Both the position numbers and the translations under genes were made by a program. The notes under the pieces were generated by a model. That model was not told where the DNA came from and ran no database searches. It saw nothing but the letters and a program-made list of their open reading frames with translations. This document shows positions 8,079 to 17,100 of a DNA stretch of 24,364 nucleotides, in pieces (the stretch's first letter is position 1; every line of letters starts with the position of its first letter). Origin of the DNA: an uncultured Johnsonella sp. (GTDB lineage: Bacteria; Bacillota; Clostridia; Lachnospirales; Lachnospiraceae); contig CAAFUL010000023.1 in NCBI GenBank assembly GCA_900766185.1, positions 1 to 24,364 on the forward strand, written 5' to 3'.

Positions 8079-8753
8079 ATGAAAATATTAATAGTTGAAG
8101 ATGAAAAAAGGCTTGCACAGGCACTTTCACAGATCATGAAGGAGGCAAAGTACCAAGCCGATGTAGCCTATGACGGAGCTGAAGGCTTGGAGCTTGCTCT
8201 TTACGGTGATTATGATGTTATAGTACTTGATGTCATGCTGCCCAAAAAAGACGGATTTAGCGTGGTCAGAGAGTTAAGAGCTGCAAAAAATAAAACCCCT
8301 GTTATTATGCTTACCGCCAAGGATGAAATTCAGGATAAGATAAGCGGTCTCGACAAGGGTGCGGATGATTACATGACCAAGCCCTTTGTGCCCGAAGAAC
8401 TGCTTGCCCGTATCAGGGCTTTATCAAGAAGGCAGGGCGAAGTCGTAGTTGAAGAGTTAGCCTTTGAAGATCTCTCCCTTGACATCTCCAATGCGGAACT
8501 TAGATGCAGGGATAAAAACATACATCTAAGCTTTAAGGAATTTGAAATTATGAAAATACTTCTTAGCAACCAAAAAACTATAGTAAGCAAGGATATACTT
8601 ATCAGCAAAGTCTGGGGAGATGACTCGGATGCCGAAGATAATAATGTTGAGGCTTATATATCATTTCTTAGAAAGAAACTAAGTTTTATAGGCTCTAAAG
8701 TAGTTCTTACCACCATCAGAAAGCTTGGTTATAAACTTGAGGTAAGTGCATGA
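8079..8753 (+). CDS. OmpR-family response regulator
   Basis: A 224-residue DNA-binding response regulator. The receiver domain (about 1-115) has the acidic pair at E8/D9, the phosphoacceptor D51 in VIVLDVMLP, the T in MLTAKDE and the K in MTKPF. The C-terminal half is an OmpR/PhoB winged helix, with LSFKEFEIMKILL, VEAYISFLRKKL and TIRKLGYKL. I placed the start at 8079 because the AAGGGGGAAATGT site fits this ATG; the longer frame from 8055 lacks a site. The stop overlaps the kinase start in an ATGA, so the two form a translationally coupled pair. The regulated genes cannot be read from the sequence; neighbours on the same strand are the toxin-antitoxin pair, which has its own promoter. Confidence 0.95.
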   Translation: MKILIVEDEKRLAQALSQIMKEAKYQADVAYDGAEGLELALYGDYDVIVLDVMLPKKDGFSVVRELRAAKNKTPVIMLTAKDEIQDKISGLDKGADDYMTKPFVPEELLARIRALSRRQGEVVVEELAFEDLSLDISNAELRCRDKNIHLSFKEFEIMKILLSNQKTIVSKDILISKVWGDDSDAEDNNVEAYISFLRKKLSFIGSKVVLTTIRKLGYKLEVSA

Positions 8754-10009
8754 TAGCTAAACTCAGAAAAAAATTTATACTTGTTATAATGCTTTGCGTA
8801 ATGTCTACTATAAGCATTGCAATCGGAAGTTTATTTGTTGTTAACTATATTAATTATAAAAATAATTTAAATAACTTTCTTGAGCGTGAACTTCACATGA
8901 ATATGGGCTTTCCTAATGATGAAAAGCCTGATAAAGAGCGTAGAGAAGAGGGGGATTTCTTTTCATTTATGCACAAGGATGATAAGCCTATGCATTTTCT
9001 TCCAAGTGTTTTTATTATGCTTGATGAAGGAGGTTTAGTAGCAGACAGCAAAATCAATTATTTAGAGCTTAGCGATGATGATATTAAAAATTTGGCAAAT
9101 ACGATCGTTTCCCTAAAACAAAGCCGTGGAAAGGTAGCCTCTTATAATCTTGATTATATAACTGTTAAACAGGATAACTTAACTTATATAGTTGCCGCCG
9201 ACAATAGTTTCGAGTCAGGCAATATAAGGAATTTATTTGTTTTGTGCCTGCTAAGTTTTATACTAAGCTTTTTTGTATTTTTTGTAATAAGTTTAATACT
9301 TTCGGCATGGATACTAAAACCGGTTGAAAAGGCATGGCAGCAGCAAAACAGATTTGTAAGTGATGCCTCTCACGAGCTTAGAACTCCTATTACCGTTATA
9401 CTTGCCAATCTTAATATACTTGCTTCAAAAAAAGAGGAGCTTATTAAGACCCAGTACCAATGGATAGATAATACCAAGGAAGAAGCCTCTCGTATGAAAC
9501 AGCTCGTAGATGAACTTTTATTCCTTGCAAGAAGCGATGACAGACAAAGTAAACTCGTCTTTTCTGAAATAAATCTAAGCGAGGTACTTTTATCAAGAAT
9601 GTTAAGTTTCGAGGCTCTTGCCTTTGAAAAAGGGATAAAGCTTGATTATGATATAGCCGATAATCTGAAAATTTTAGGACATGAGGGCAATGTAAAGCAA
9701 CTGCTTAGTATACTGCTTGACAATGCTATGAAGTACTGCGGCGAAAAAGGCAGTGTTTACCTAAAAGCTTATTGTATAAAAGAAAAAACCTTTGTTCTTA
9801 TACAAAACAGCGGTGAACCCATAGATACGGAGGATCTTAAGCATATATTTGAAAGATTCTACAGAACTGATAAATCAAGGGCAAGAACCGAGGGCGGCTA
9901 CGGGCTGGGACTTGCAATCGCCAAGACTATAGTTGAGAATATGCGTGGCAGGATATCGGTGCTTAGCGATAAGGAAAACGGTACGGTGTTTAAGCTTGAG
10001 TTAGGGTAG
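8750..10009 (+). CDS. Membrane sensor histidine kinase lacking a HAMP domain
   Basis: A 419-residue kinase partnered with the upstream regulator through a 4-base overlap. Helix 1 spans about residues 10-33 and helix 2 about 160-188, enclosing an extracytoplasmic region of about 125 residues with a charged stretch rich in D, E, K, R, H and M around 50-82. The H box SDASHELRTP follows with the phospho-acceptor at H208, then the N box LLDNAMKY near 322, the HIFERFYRTDKSRAR block and the G box GYGLGLAIAKTIVENMRG. Only about 15 residues separate helix 2 from the H-box helix, so the usual HAMP linker is missing. The signal is unknown; the His, Met and acid-rich loop could suggest a cation or peptide, but this is speculation. 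Confidence 0.93.
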   Translation: MIAKLRKKFILVIMLCVMSTISIAIGSLFVVNYINYKNNLNNFLERELHMNMGFPNDEKPDKERREEGDFFSFMHKDDKPMHFLPSVFIMLDEGGLVADSKINYLELSDDDIKNLANTIVSLKQSRGKVASYNLDYITVKQDNLTYIVAADNSFESGNIRNLFVLCLLSFILSFFVFFVISLILSAWILKPVEKAWQQQNRFVSDASHELRTPITVILANLNILASKKEELIKTQYQWIDNTKEEASRMKQLVDELLFLARSDDRQSKLVFSEINLSEVLLSRMLSFEALAFEKGIKLDYDIADNLKILGHEGNVKQLLSILLDNAMKYCGEKGSVYLKAYCIKEKTFVLIQNSGEPIDTEDLKHIFERFYRTDKSRARTEGGYGLGLAIAKTIVENMRGRISVLSDKENGTVFKLELG

Positions 10010-10023
10010 TAATATCTTACTTG

Positions 10024-10057
10024 ATATATTGACAATATATGATAAATCCTATACTAT
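10024..10057 (+). promoter_or_regulatory. Promoter with overlapping operator dyad for the toxin-antitoxin pair
   Basis: TTGACA (10029-10034) and TACTAT (10052-10057) are 17 bases apart. The perfect dyad ATATATTG-A-CAATATAT (10024-10040) covers the -35 box, as expected for an operator bound by the HigA-type antitoxin. AAAGGAG follows just before the toxin ATG. Confidence 0.7.
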
Positions 10058-10075
10058 ATATTAAAGGAGCTTTTA

Positions 10076-10425
10076 ATGAATTTTCAAGTTGAATTTTATG
10101 AACAAAAAGACGGTACGCAACCTGTAAGAGATTTTATTCTTTCTTTAGATAAAAAAATGATTGCTAAAATACTTGATACGATAAAATTGCTACAGGATAA
10201 TGGTTATCAACTTAGAGAACCCTATTCCAAACATATTGATGATGGTATATTTGAATTACGTATAAAAATTGGATCTAATATTTCCAGAGTTCTTTACTTT
10301 TTTATATTGGTCAATATATTATTTTAACAAATGGCTTTATTAAAAAGACACAAAAAACACCTACAAACGAAATAATAAAAGCAAAAAAATATCGTGCTGA
10401 TTATTTGCATAGAAAAGAGGACTAG
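10076..10425 (+). pseudogene. HigB/RelE-type toxin, frameshifted in a T run
   Basis: The frame opens at ATG 10076 after an AAAGGAG site. It encodes a RelE/HigB-superfamily mRNA interferase of the Gp49-like type: FYEQKDGTQPVRDFI at the start, then GIFELRIKIGSNISRVLYFF. The reading frame then runs off the family pattern and stops at 10327. One base back, the missing C-terminus continues without a stop to TAG at 10423: IGQYIILTNGFIKKTQKT, then NEIIKAKKYRADYLHRK, exactly the conserved tail of the family. The break is at six Ts (around 10293-10301), where seven would restore a ~116-residue toxin. It may be an inactivating deletion, a phase-variable tract, a site of transcript or ribosome slippage (a -1 shift repairs it), or a read error. 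The antitoxin gene begins one base after the restored stop. Confidence 0.85.
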
Positions 10426-10426
10426 T

Positions 10427-10717
10427 ATGAGTACCAGATTTGATGATTTTCTTTTAGAGCAACTTAAAGACCCTGAAATAAGAGAAGAATATGAGGCTCT
10501 GCAACCTGAGCATGCTATTATTCAAGCAATAATAAATGCAAGACAAAAATCCGGAATGACTCAAAAAGAGCTTTCTGATTGCACTGGGATTGCACAGGGT
10601 GATATAAGTAAATTGGAGCACGGTAATGCCAATCCCTCACTTAAAACTTTGCAAAGACTTGCTAATGGTATGGGAATGATTTTAAAAATTGAGTTTATTT
10701 CCAACAAACTTAATTAA
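10427..10717 (+). CDS. HigA-type antitoxin, XRE-family DNA-binding protein
   Basis: A 96-residue protein with a basic helix-turn-helix of the Cro/CI type from about residue 40: ARQKSGMTQKELSDCTG, IAQGDISKLEHGNANPSL, LKTLQRLANGMGM. Its acidic N-terminus (DDFLLEQLKDPEIREEYEAL) is typical of antitoxins paired with HigB-like toxins. Start 10427 follows an AGAGGA site; an upstream in-frame ATG at 10394 would fall inside the restored toxin and is rejected. Toxin-first order is the HigBA arrangement. It most likely neutralises the toxin and represses the promoter through the dyad at 10024-10040. The frame is intact while that of the toxin is broken, the pattern expected if the toxin is decaying or switched off. 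Confidence 0.88.
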   Translation: MSTRFDDFLLEQLKDPEIREEYEALQPEHAIIQAIINARQKSGMTQKELSDCTGIAQGDISKLEHGNANPSLKTLQRLANGMGMILKIEFISNKLN

Positions 10718-10744
10718 ACACTTAATTATAATAATCCGATCACC

Positions 10745-10797
10745 AAAAGCCTTCTGCTTCGACATAATTGCCGAGTACACAGAAGGCTTTTTTATTT
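10745..10797 (+). terminator. Intrinsic terminator of the toxin-antitoxin operon
   Basis: AAAAGCCTTCTG (10745-10756) pairs with 10780-10791 and is followed by a T-rich tail to 10797. It lies 27 bases after the antitoxin stop and insulates the next operon. Confidence 0.9.
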
Positions 10798-10884
10798 GAC
10801 AAAACATTTTAATAAATAATATCACCTTACAACTCATCTTAACAAACAATTCTTAAATGAATTTCAATATTTTTTTATCGAATA

Positions 10885-10927
10885 ACAATATATTTTTATT
10901 GTCAAACATCAAATTATGTGTTATCAT
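10885..10927 (+). promoter_or_regulatory. Promoter and operator-like dyad of the DUF2975 operon
   Basis: TTGTCA (10899-10904) and TATCAT (10922-10927) are spaced by 17 bases. ACAATA at 10885-10890 is inverted at 10897-10902 as TATTGT, so a dyad overlaps the -35 box, as at the toxin-antitoxin promoter. The small regulator in this operon is the obvious candidate ligand. Confidence 0.65.
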
Positions 10928-10990
10928 GCACCTAGCATTAATAAATTTTTTACAGCTTGTAAATATCTATATGTAAAGTAGGGGGTTGTG

Positions 10991-11464
10991 ATGAATTGGA
11001 CACAAAATAAAAGTATAGTTTTATCCAAGGTATGTGTATTTGTTTTTGCCATACTGGGTATACTGCTTAATATTTACATACACCATGATATAAAATTTAT
11101 TATCCTAAGGCGTATTTATATTCCTCTTTCCAAGGAAGAACTTATAGGAAAGTATATCATTTTCAGTATGATTGCAGTTTACATACTTGATATACTTGCC
11201 TATACCGCCCTGTTTCTCCTATATAAGCTCTTATGTAACATACATAAGTCCAAAGTATTTATAGCAGAAAATGTCAAATACCTTAGACTGCTTTCGTGGT
11301 GCTGTTTTATTGCCTCATTTGTATGCTTTATTTTAACATTTTTCTATCTGCCTTTTGTACTACTCGTCACAAGTACTGCATTTATGGCACTTATACTGAG
11401 AGTAGTTAAGAATGTATTTACAGAGGCGATAGAGATAAAGCAGGAAAATGAGTATACCATATAA
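10991..11464 (+). CDS. DUF2975 family four-helix membrane protein
   Basis: A 157-residue integral membrane protein with four hydrophobic segments at about residues 11-29, 50-75, 94-115 and 117-135, ending in a charged tail. The pattern, including an N-terminal loop after helix 1 and IHKSKVFIAENVKYLR in the middle, matches DUF2975 proteins, which nearly always sit before a small Cro/CI-type regulator, as here. I start at ATG 10991, five bases after AGGGGG; the GTG at 10988 is too close to that site. The gene ends 11 bases before the regulator. Function is unknown; by context it may be a membrane partner or sensor for the regulator. Confidence 0.8.
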   Translation: MNWTQNKSIVLSKVCVFVFAILGILLNIYIHHDIKFIILRRIYIPLSKEELIGKYIIFSMIAVYILDILAYTALFLLYKLLCNIHKSKVFIAENVKYLRLLSWCCFIASFVCFILTFFYLPFVLLVTSTAFMALILRVVKNVFTEAIEIKQENEYTI

Positions 11465-11475
11465 GGAGAAAAGCT

Positions 11476-11685
11476 ATGATTATGGTAAATATAGATGTGG
11501 TAATGGCAAAAAGGAAGATGTCTGCCGGAGAGCTTGCAGAGCGAATAGGTATCACAGCTGCCAATTTGTCCATTCTTAAAAATAATAAAGCCAAGGCGGT
11601 ACGATTCTCCACTTTGGAGGCTATATGCAGAGAACTTAACTGCCAAGTGGCAGATATACTGGAATATGTACCTGATGAAAACTAA
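11476..11685 (+). CDS. Small Cro/CI-type transcriptional regulator
   Basis: A 69-residue single-domain helix-turn-helix protein: MAKRKMSAGELAERIGITAA, NLSILKNNKAKAVRFSTL, EAICRELNCQVADILEY. This is the compact HTH_26/YozG type that accompanies DUF2975 proteins. Start is ATG after AAGGAG. It is flanked at 11 and 14 bases by the DUF2975 and DUF4173-like genes, so all three share the promoter at 10899-10927. It probably represses or activates its own operon; the dyad at 10885-10902 is a candidate site. No ligand-binding domain is present, so any signal must come through protein contact. Confidence 0.9.
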   Translation: MIMVNIDVVMAKRKMSAGELAERIGITAANLSILKNNKAKAVRFSTLEAICRELNCQVADILEYVPDEN

Positions 11686-11699
11686 AGGAGGTTTGTAAT

Positions 11700-13397
11700 A
11701 TGAGTGAACATTTAACAGATAATTCTACAGCTATAAATTCAGATAATAATGTAACTGAGGGTTCAAACAACACTGCAAGTACAAGTGCAGGCAATAATGT
11801 AACTGACGGTTCAAACAATACTGCAAGTACTTCCACCGCCGGTGTTAATACGGAGTCCGCAACTTCCAATAAGGCTCCGATAAAAAAAGAGCCTAAATAT
11901 AAGTTTGAAACGGTAGATATAATAATGCTGCCCGTTGTATTTATACTGGCATTTTTATGCACAAAATATTATAACTTAAATACAGGTGTAGCAACTTTAG
12001 GTTTGGGAGCTACCTTATACATAGTGCTTTATGTTATCTCAGTGCTTGTCTATGCTAAATTAAAGGCTGTTAAGCTCAATAATGAAAGTATTATTTTGTC
12101 GATACTTATGATACTTTTAGCCATAAGCTTTACTGTTTTTTATAACTATTCCCTTAGTATATTTATGCAAATGGCTATGAATTTTATGCTTATTTACCTT
12201 CCTGTAACGGTATTTAACAAGCTTATAAAAAGTGAAACTTCAGCACTTATATTATATGACTATATCAATGCACTTGTATTTATTCCTATACATAATGCTA
12301 CTGCTTTTTGGATTTGCATGTTTTCAAAGAGGGGAAAAAGTGCTTCAAATACAAAGACTAAGTACTTTTTGCATATTTTTTTCGGACTTTTGATTGGCAC
12401 TCCGTTTATAATGATTGTCCTTTTCCTGCTTTCAAGTGCAGATGCTACTTTTAAAAATATTTTTGACAATTTATTCAACCTCGATATCAGTGTTCCTAAA
12501 AATATCGGAACTCTTATATGGTCACTACCTATGGCAACCTACCTGTACGCACTTATCTACGGAAGCTCCATAGAGGATAATTCAAAGTCCTTTAATATAG
12601 ATAAGTTTAATAAAACTATGGATAATGCCGCTTCCATACCAAGACTTAGTTTATACACCGTTAATTCAGTTATTTGCTGCTTTTATATTCTTTTTATAGG
12701 AATACAGGCTATATATTTTATAGATATTTTAGGCGGTTCTTTGCCGGCTGATTTTACTTATTCAGACTATGCAAGAAGAGGATTTTTTGAACTTCTGACT
12801 GTTGCCTTGATCAATATAGTATTTATTGTGGTAGCTAAGATTTTATCGGTTAAAAATGAAAATAATAAGTATATGCGTATTCATATACTCCTAAATTCAA
12901 TATTAACATTGGTACTTATATCTGTTGCCTTTGCCAAGATGTATCTGTATATAAGCACTTATGGGCTTACAACACTGCGCATAATTCCAAGTGTATTTAT
13001 GATTTTCTTATGTTTTGTATTTGCCTTTATCATAATGGGAGAATTTAAGAAGAACTTTCCTGTTACCAAATTAAGTTTCTATGCAGGAAATATACTTTTT
13101 GTACTTCTTTGCCTTGCCAATATAGACGCAGTAGTTGCCAAGTATAATCTTAATTCCTATATGAACGGTAATCTGCCACACTATGATATATATGATCTTA
13201 AGGAAAGTGATATGGCTGCAATGCCTATTATTTACAAGGCTTGGAAAAACAGTTCCGATAAAGAGCTTAAAGAAAAGCTCCATTCTTCTGCAGAAAGTAT
13301 CATGAGGTATTATTCTTTTGATACAGATGAACCTATCAGCTATAATTACACCATAAATAAAGCTTTAGGAATAGAAAAGAGTATGAAACTCCATTAA
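11700..13397 (+). CDS. Large DUF4173/DUF4153-like multi-helix membrane protein
   Basis: A 565-residue membrane protein. Residues 1-60 are Asn, Ser and Thr rich and include two copies of a 16-residue repeat (NNVTEGSNNTAST...), followed by a basic KKEPKYKFET. About twelve hydrophobic helices follow from residue 75 to 475. The conserved family end is visible: ANIDAVVAKYNLNSYMNG, then HYDIYDLKESDMAAMPII, as in DUF4173/DUF4153 proteins, whose function is unknown. Start is ATG seven bases after AAAGGAGG. It is the last and largest gene of the operon and ends at a strong terminator. The operon logic (membrane partner, small regulator, large membrane protein) suggests envelope stress or transport, but nothing in the sequence shows a substrate. 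Confidence 0.8.
   Translation: MSEHLTDNSTAINSDNNVTEGSNNTASTSAGNNVTDGSNNTASTSTAGVNTESATSNKAPIKKEPKYKFETVDIIMLPVVFILAFLCTKYYNLNTGVATLGLGATLYIVLYVISVLVYAKLKAVKLNNESIILSILMILLAISFTVFYNYSLSIFMQMAMNFMLIYLPVTVFNKLIKSETSALILYDYINALVFIPIHNATAFWICMFSKRGKSASNTKTKYFLHIFFGLLIGTPFIMIVLFLLSSADATFKNIFDNLFNLDISVPKNIGTLIWSLPMATYLYALIYGSSIEDNSKSFNIDKFNKTMDNAASIPRLSLYTVNSVICCFYILFIGIQAIYFIDILGGSLPADFTYSDYARRGFFELLTVALINIVFIVVAKILSVKNENNKYMRIHILLNSILTLVLISVAFAKMYLYISTYGLTTLRIIPSVFMIFLCFVFAFIIMGEFKKNFPVTKLSFYAGNILFVLLCLANIDAVVAKYNLNSYMNGNLPHYDIYDLKESDMAAMPIIYKAWKNSSDKELKEKLHSSAESIMRYYSFDTDEPISYNYTINKALGIEKSMKLH
11745..11840 (+). repeat. Tandem 48-bp coding repeat
   Basis: Two units (11745-11792 and 11793-11840) agree closely over their first 40 bases, giving a 16-residue repeat at the N-terminus of the DUF4173-like protein. 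Unit number could vary between strains without shifting the frame. Confidence 0.85.
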
Positions 13398-13408
13398 ATA
13401 TAAAGTAT

Positions 13409-13451
13409 AAAAGGCTGTCAAACAGCAATTACACTGTTTGATAGCCTTTTT
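13409..13451. terminator. Bidirectional intrinsic terminator
   Basis: A 17-bp stem (13409-13425 with 13434-13450, one G-T pair) has A and T runs on both sides, so it can stop the plus-strand DUF4173 operon and the minus-strand cupin gene, which converge here. Confidence 0.88.
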
Positions 13452-13459
13452 ACTTAAGT

Positions 13460-13741
13460 TTATTTGTTAATAAGGGTTACAAAGAATTCTCCGTCTTCCA
13501 GGAACTCTACATTTATATAATTATCACCGTCAAAATACAGTATATCTCCCGGTGTTAAATCATGAATCTCTTCATCATTAAGAAATACCCTTACCGCTCC
13601 CTTTACCACAGTAAATATTATATATGCTTCCGCATGGTTGTGCTTTGGAATTAAATCTCCCTTAACCCCTGCCTTCTTTACAAGATTAAATTTATCTTTA
13701 GCAAATACAAGACCTGCAGCATTTTTTACTTCTCCAACCAT
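13460..13741 (-). CDS. Small single-domain cupin protein
   Basis: A 93-residue protein with a cupin beta-barrel pattern. The first cupin motif appears as IPKHNHAEAYIIFTVVKGAVRVF with H34 and H36, and the second as DLTPGDILYFDGDNYINVEF. The second motif lacks the usual histidine, so metal binding may be incomplete. Start is ATG with AAGGAG four bases upstream. It is a monocistronic gene between a bidirectional terminator and a MITE-like element, with an extended -10 promoter just upstream. Small cupins include sugar-binding, cysteine dioxygenase-like and regulatory proteins; none can be chosen here. Confidence 0.85.
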   Translation of the reverse strand: MVGEVKNAAGLVFAKDKFNLVKKAGVKGDLIPKHNHAEAYIIFTVVKGAVRVFLNDEEIHDLTPGDILYFDGDNYINVEFLEDGEFFVTLINK

Positions 13742-13779
13742 AAAACTCCTTTCTAAACTATCAGTTGAATTACTTTATA

Positions 13780-13804
13780 AGTATAGCATATCAAAGCGAT
13801 AAAT
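13780..13804 (-). promoter_or_regulatory. Extended -10 promoter of the cupin gene
   Basis: On the minus strand TGC-TATACT (13780-13788) forms an extended -10 box, 39 bases before the start codon; the -35 position is weak (TGAATT). The overlapping 20-base segment 13785-13804 matches 4355-4374 at 19 of 20 bases, so it may be a shared control site. Confidence 0.55.
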
Positions 13805-13851
13805 TCAGTATTATTTTATAGAATAAAAAATTTGTGCTGGGACTATTGGTT

Positions 13852-14005
13852 ACAGTTCGGGTAGTTTAGATATGTATGTATAATATACCAAATGAAAGCT
13901 TGCTTTCATATCAGGCTGCTTCCGGAATTTATCTTCGTCTAATTTATAGATAAAAATTAAACATTTTTATTTTTTTGACGAAGATGAATGACCTACCTGA
14001 ACTTT
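13852..14005. mobile_element. MITE-like element, family 1, copy 1
   Basis: Ends: 13854-13864 is the inverse of 13993-14003 with one mismatch. Inside are a GAAAGC/GCTTTC hairpin (about 13893-13910) and a 13-bp stem joining 13927-13939 and 13977-13989. It aligns along its length with copies at 18447 and 24203 but lacks the right arm of the first hairpin. There is no coding capacity; mobilisation would need a transposase from elsewhere. Flanking bases (14006-14136 to the next stop) show nothing recognisable. Confidence 0.8.
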
Positions 14006-14136
14006 AACGACTATTATAGTACCGATTAAACATATCAGTACTTATGATAGAAGTACCTATGATAGAATTCCCTATATAAGATAGATGCAACACTAATTAC
14101 CACAGGATTTTCCATATAAGAAAACCTTTGGCAAAG

Positions 14137-17100
14137 CTACTCTATGTAAGCTCCATCCGCTCCAAGCCTATAGCCTGAAACACTTGTGTTTAAAAGCATG
14201 GCTCCGCTTTCATTAAAGTAATACCATTTTGAATTTATACTTTGCCAGCCCTTAAGCATAGATCCTTCGGTTTCGCCAAAAGTTGCAAGATAATACCATA
14301 CTCCGTCTTTAATAAGCCATCCGCTAAACATATAGCCTTCCTCATTAAAATAATACCATTTACCGTCTATAAGTTCCCAACTTGCCTTTGAATATGAACT
14401 ATCCTTATGCTTGTACCACCAACCCTTTGCATCACGCTGCCAACTGCCTTCTTTTTCCTTCTTTTTTACGCTCTTCATGACTTTACTTGAGCCTCCGAAA
14501 GAACCTGAGCTGCCGGAACCTGAACTACTGTAACTGTAACTTTGATAAGCTTTATTACTTTGATTTTGGTCAGCATTTTGATTATTGTTTTTACTATCAT
14601 TTACAGTGTTATTATTGCCCTGCTTATTATCATCTTTCTTATTAGGATTATCAGTATTTTGATTATTATTATCTGTAATCTTATTATCATCTACAGTCTT
14701 ATTATTATCTGTAATATTATTAACATCTGTGGTCTTATTGCCATCTGCAGTCTTATTGTCATCTACTTTACCGCCCTGCTTGTCATCTGCTTTGGCATCC
14801 TGCTTATTATCCTGTTTACTACCGTCCTCTTTTTTATCCGGTTCCTTACCCTGACTGTCAGGCTTTTCCTCTTCTTTACCTTTATCCTCCTTAGCTAAGC
14901 TTCCGTCTAAGTTATCTATACCTCTTTGGAGACTGTCCACATGATTATTTACATTGCTCTGACTTATAGGCTCGTTTTTAACTCTTAAGGCTTCAAACAA
15001 AGCCTTGTCAAAGTCAGTCTTTTTCTCCTCGGCGGCATTTTGGTATTTATATGAGTTTTTTAAATTATTCGCACTGTCTATGAGATTTTTGAGCTTTGTA
15101 AGGTCTATAGTCTTTAATATAAGCTCATGCTTATTTGCCTTATTCTTAAGAAGCTCTATTTGCTCGTTGCTTACGCTATAAACCTTGGTTTTTATTACAT
15201 CTTTTTCAGAATTGAAGTTATCATTAAAGGCATCCTTTGCAAGCTTTTTAAGACTTAAGGGTATGTCTACCTCTTCTACAAGTCCGCTCTTAAAAGCATT
15301 GGAGCCGATTTCTTCTATTCCCTCAGACAACTTTATGTACTTTAAGTATCTGAACTTTTTATTTGAGGCAAAAGCCTGTTTTTCTACTATTTTTACTGAG
15401 GGCGGAAGGTAAAGTGTTTCTATTCTGTGTGATAAAAATGCCGTTTCTTCTATTCTTTCCACTCCCTCAGGTATGTTTATTTCTCTTATCGGACAACCTG
15501 AAAATGCCGACTTGCCTATCACCTTAGTTCCCTGAGGTATATCTATATGCCCAATAGTTATATTTCTTGCAAATATTCCCGGTGCAACCTTTTCCATTCC
15601 GTTTGAAAGCTTCGCATGGGCTATTCTGTTTAATGAAAATACACCCTCTCCCATATCAGTTACCGAGTCGGGTATTTCTATACCTGTAAGCTGGTTTCCG
15701 TTAAACGCCAAAGAACCTATGTATTCAAGTCCGTCAGGCAGTTTTACTTCTTTTATCTTGTTATATTTGAATGCCTTAGCCCCTATTCTCTTCACAGTCT
15801 CAGGTATAACTACACTGTCAAGACCGCTTGGAGAGTAACCCGTATCAGTCCTTATTATATAATCGCTTTTAGTATTCTCAAACGCCGAGTCGGCTATTTC
15901 GGTAATTGCTTCTCCATCTGCATTTGTTTCAGGTATAAGTAAGTCCTTATTATACTCAAACTTATCCTTTCCACTTGCACTAAATCCTGTTATCTTACTT
16001 CCCTCAAAGGTAAAGTCTTGCAATGTATACTTTGCCTCTTCTTTTATAGTAAGAGCATTTTCACTGTTTAGAAGCGCACTAAGTGCAAGGTTAACTTCCT
16101 CCTGACTTACAGATGCATCCGCAAATACTCTTTTTGCCTCATTAAGTGCCGATGTCAGTGCCGCATAACTTTCTGCGGTATATAAAAGAGCACTTAGATT
16201 TCTTTCTTCTATTCTTTTGATATTTTCATTAAGCTTTCTTTTATTGACACCTTCCGGCACCAGTGCCTCTATTGCCTGCTTTAGGTAAGCTTCGGCTGCA
16301 TTTATTTCCTCCTGTGTAGAAGCTTCACCGGCAAAGGCAACTTGTGCAGCATTAAGTTTTTCTACCAGAACATCTCTGCTTTCCTGTGTATAATCACTTA
16401 ACTCAAGAGCTGCGGCAGTCTTTATCAGTTTGTATAAGTTTTCACGATTTACTTCTTCACCCATAAGCCTAAACTCATGATAATCACTATGCGGCTGTAT
16501 GTAGGTAGAGGTTTCAAGATGTTTTTTATTTCTTGTATACAACAATACTTTTCCATCTTGGTAGCCTGTATTATTTATAAATACATTTTTAAGTAATTTA
16601 AATATACTATAGGGCAAATGTACTTCTGTCAGCTTATTGTTTGCAAAGCTGAACGAGTCGAATTGGAACTTTTCCACTCTGTCCGACACTGTTAAGCTGC
16701 TTATTTTATTATTGGTAAAACTGTTATTTCCCACCTTTACGACTGTCTCGGGAAGATCAAGACTTTCTATTTCATTATCCCTAAAGGCGTATGATTCTAT
16801 GAATTTTACTCCAAAAGGTATGTTGATCTCAGTAAGTTTATTATTCTCAAAGGCTCCGTCAGCTATGATGTATTCTTTATATCCTTCGGGTATATTTATA
16901 GTAAGTGATTCTATATCTTTTTTAGCAAATGCGTCCTTACCTATTCCGGTTATACGCTTTTCTACCTTATTGCCCTTTTCCATAACTTCTACAGTTGCAG
17001 GTATAACAAGAGCCTTGTTCTTAAGAATTTTTGCCTTACCTTTTTCAGAAAATCCGGTAATTGCATAGTAACTGTTAGTTGATATAAGCTTTTCTGTAAT

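Noticed and set aside
10394..10426. Upstream start for the antitoxin
   Set aside because: It falls in the restored toxin tail and has no ribosome site, whereas 10427 has AGAGGA.
14542..14898. 118-residue hydrophobic plus-strand frame
   Set aside because: It is the antisense shadow of the Asp/Asn/Lys repeat linker in the surface protein, with Ile/Leu/Thr-only composition and no ribosome site.
16637..17068. 143-residue plus-strand frame
   Set aside because: Antisense to the LRR coding region, with no ribosome site or family motif.
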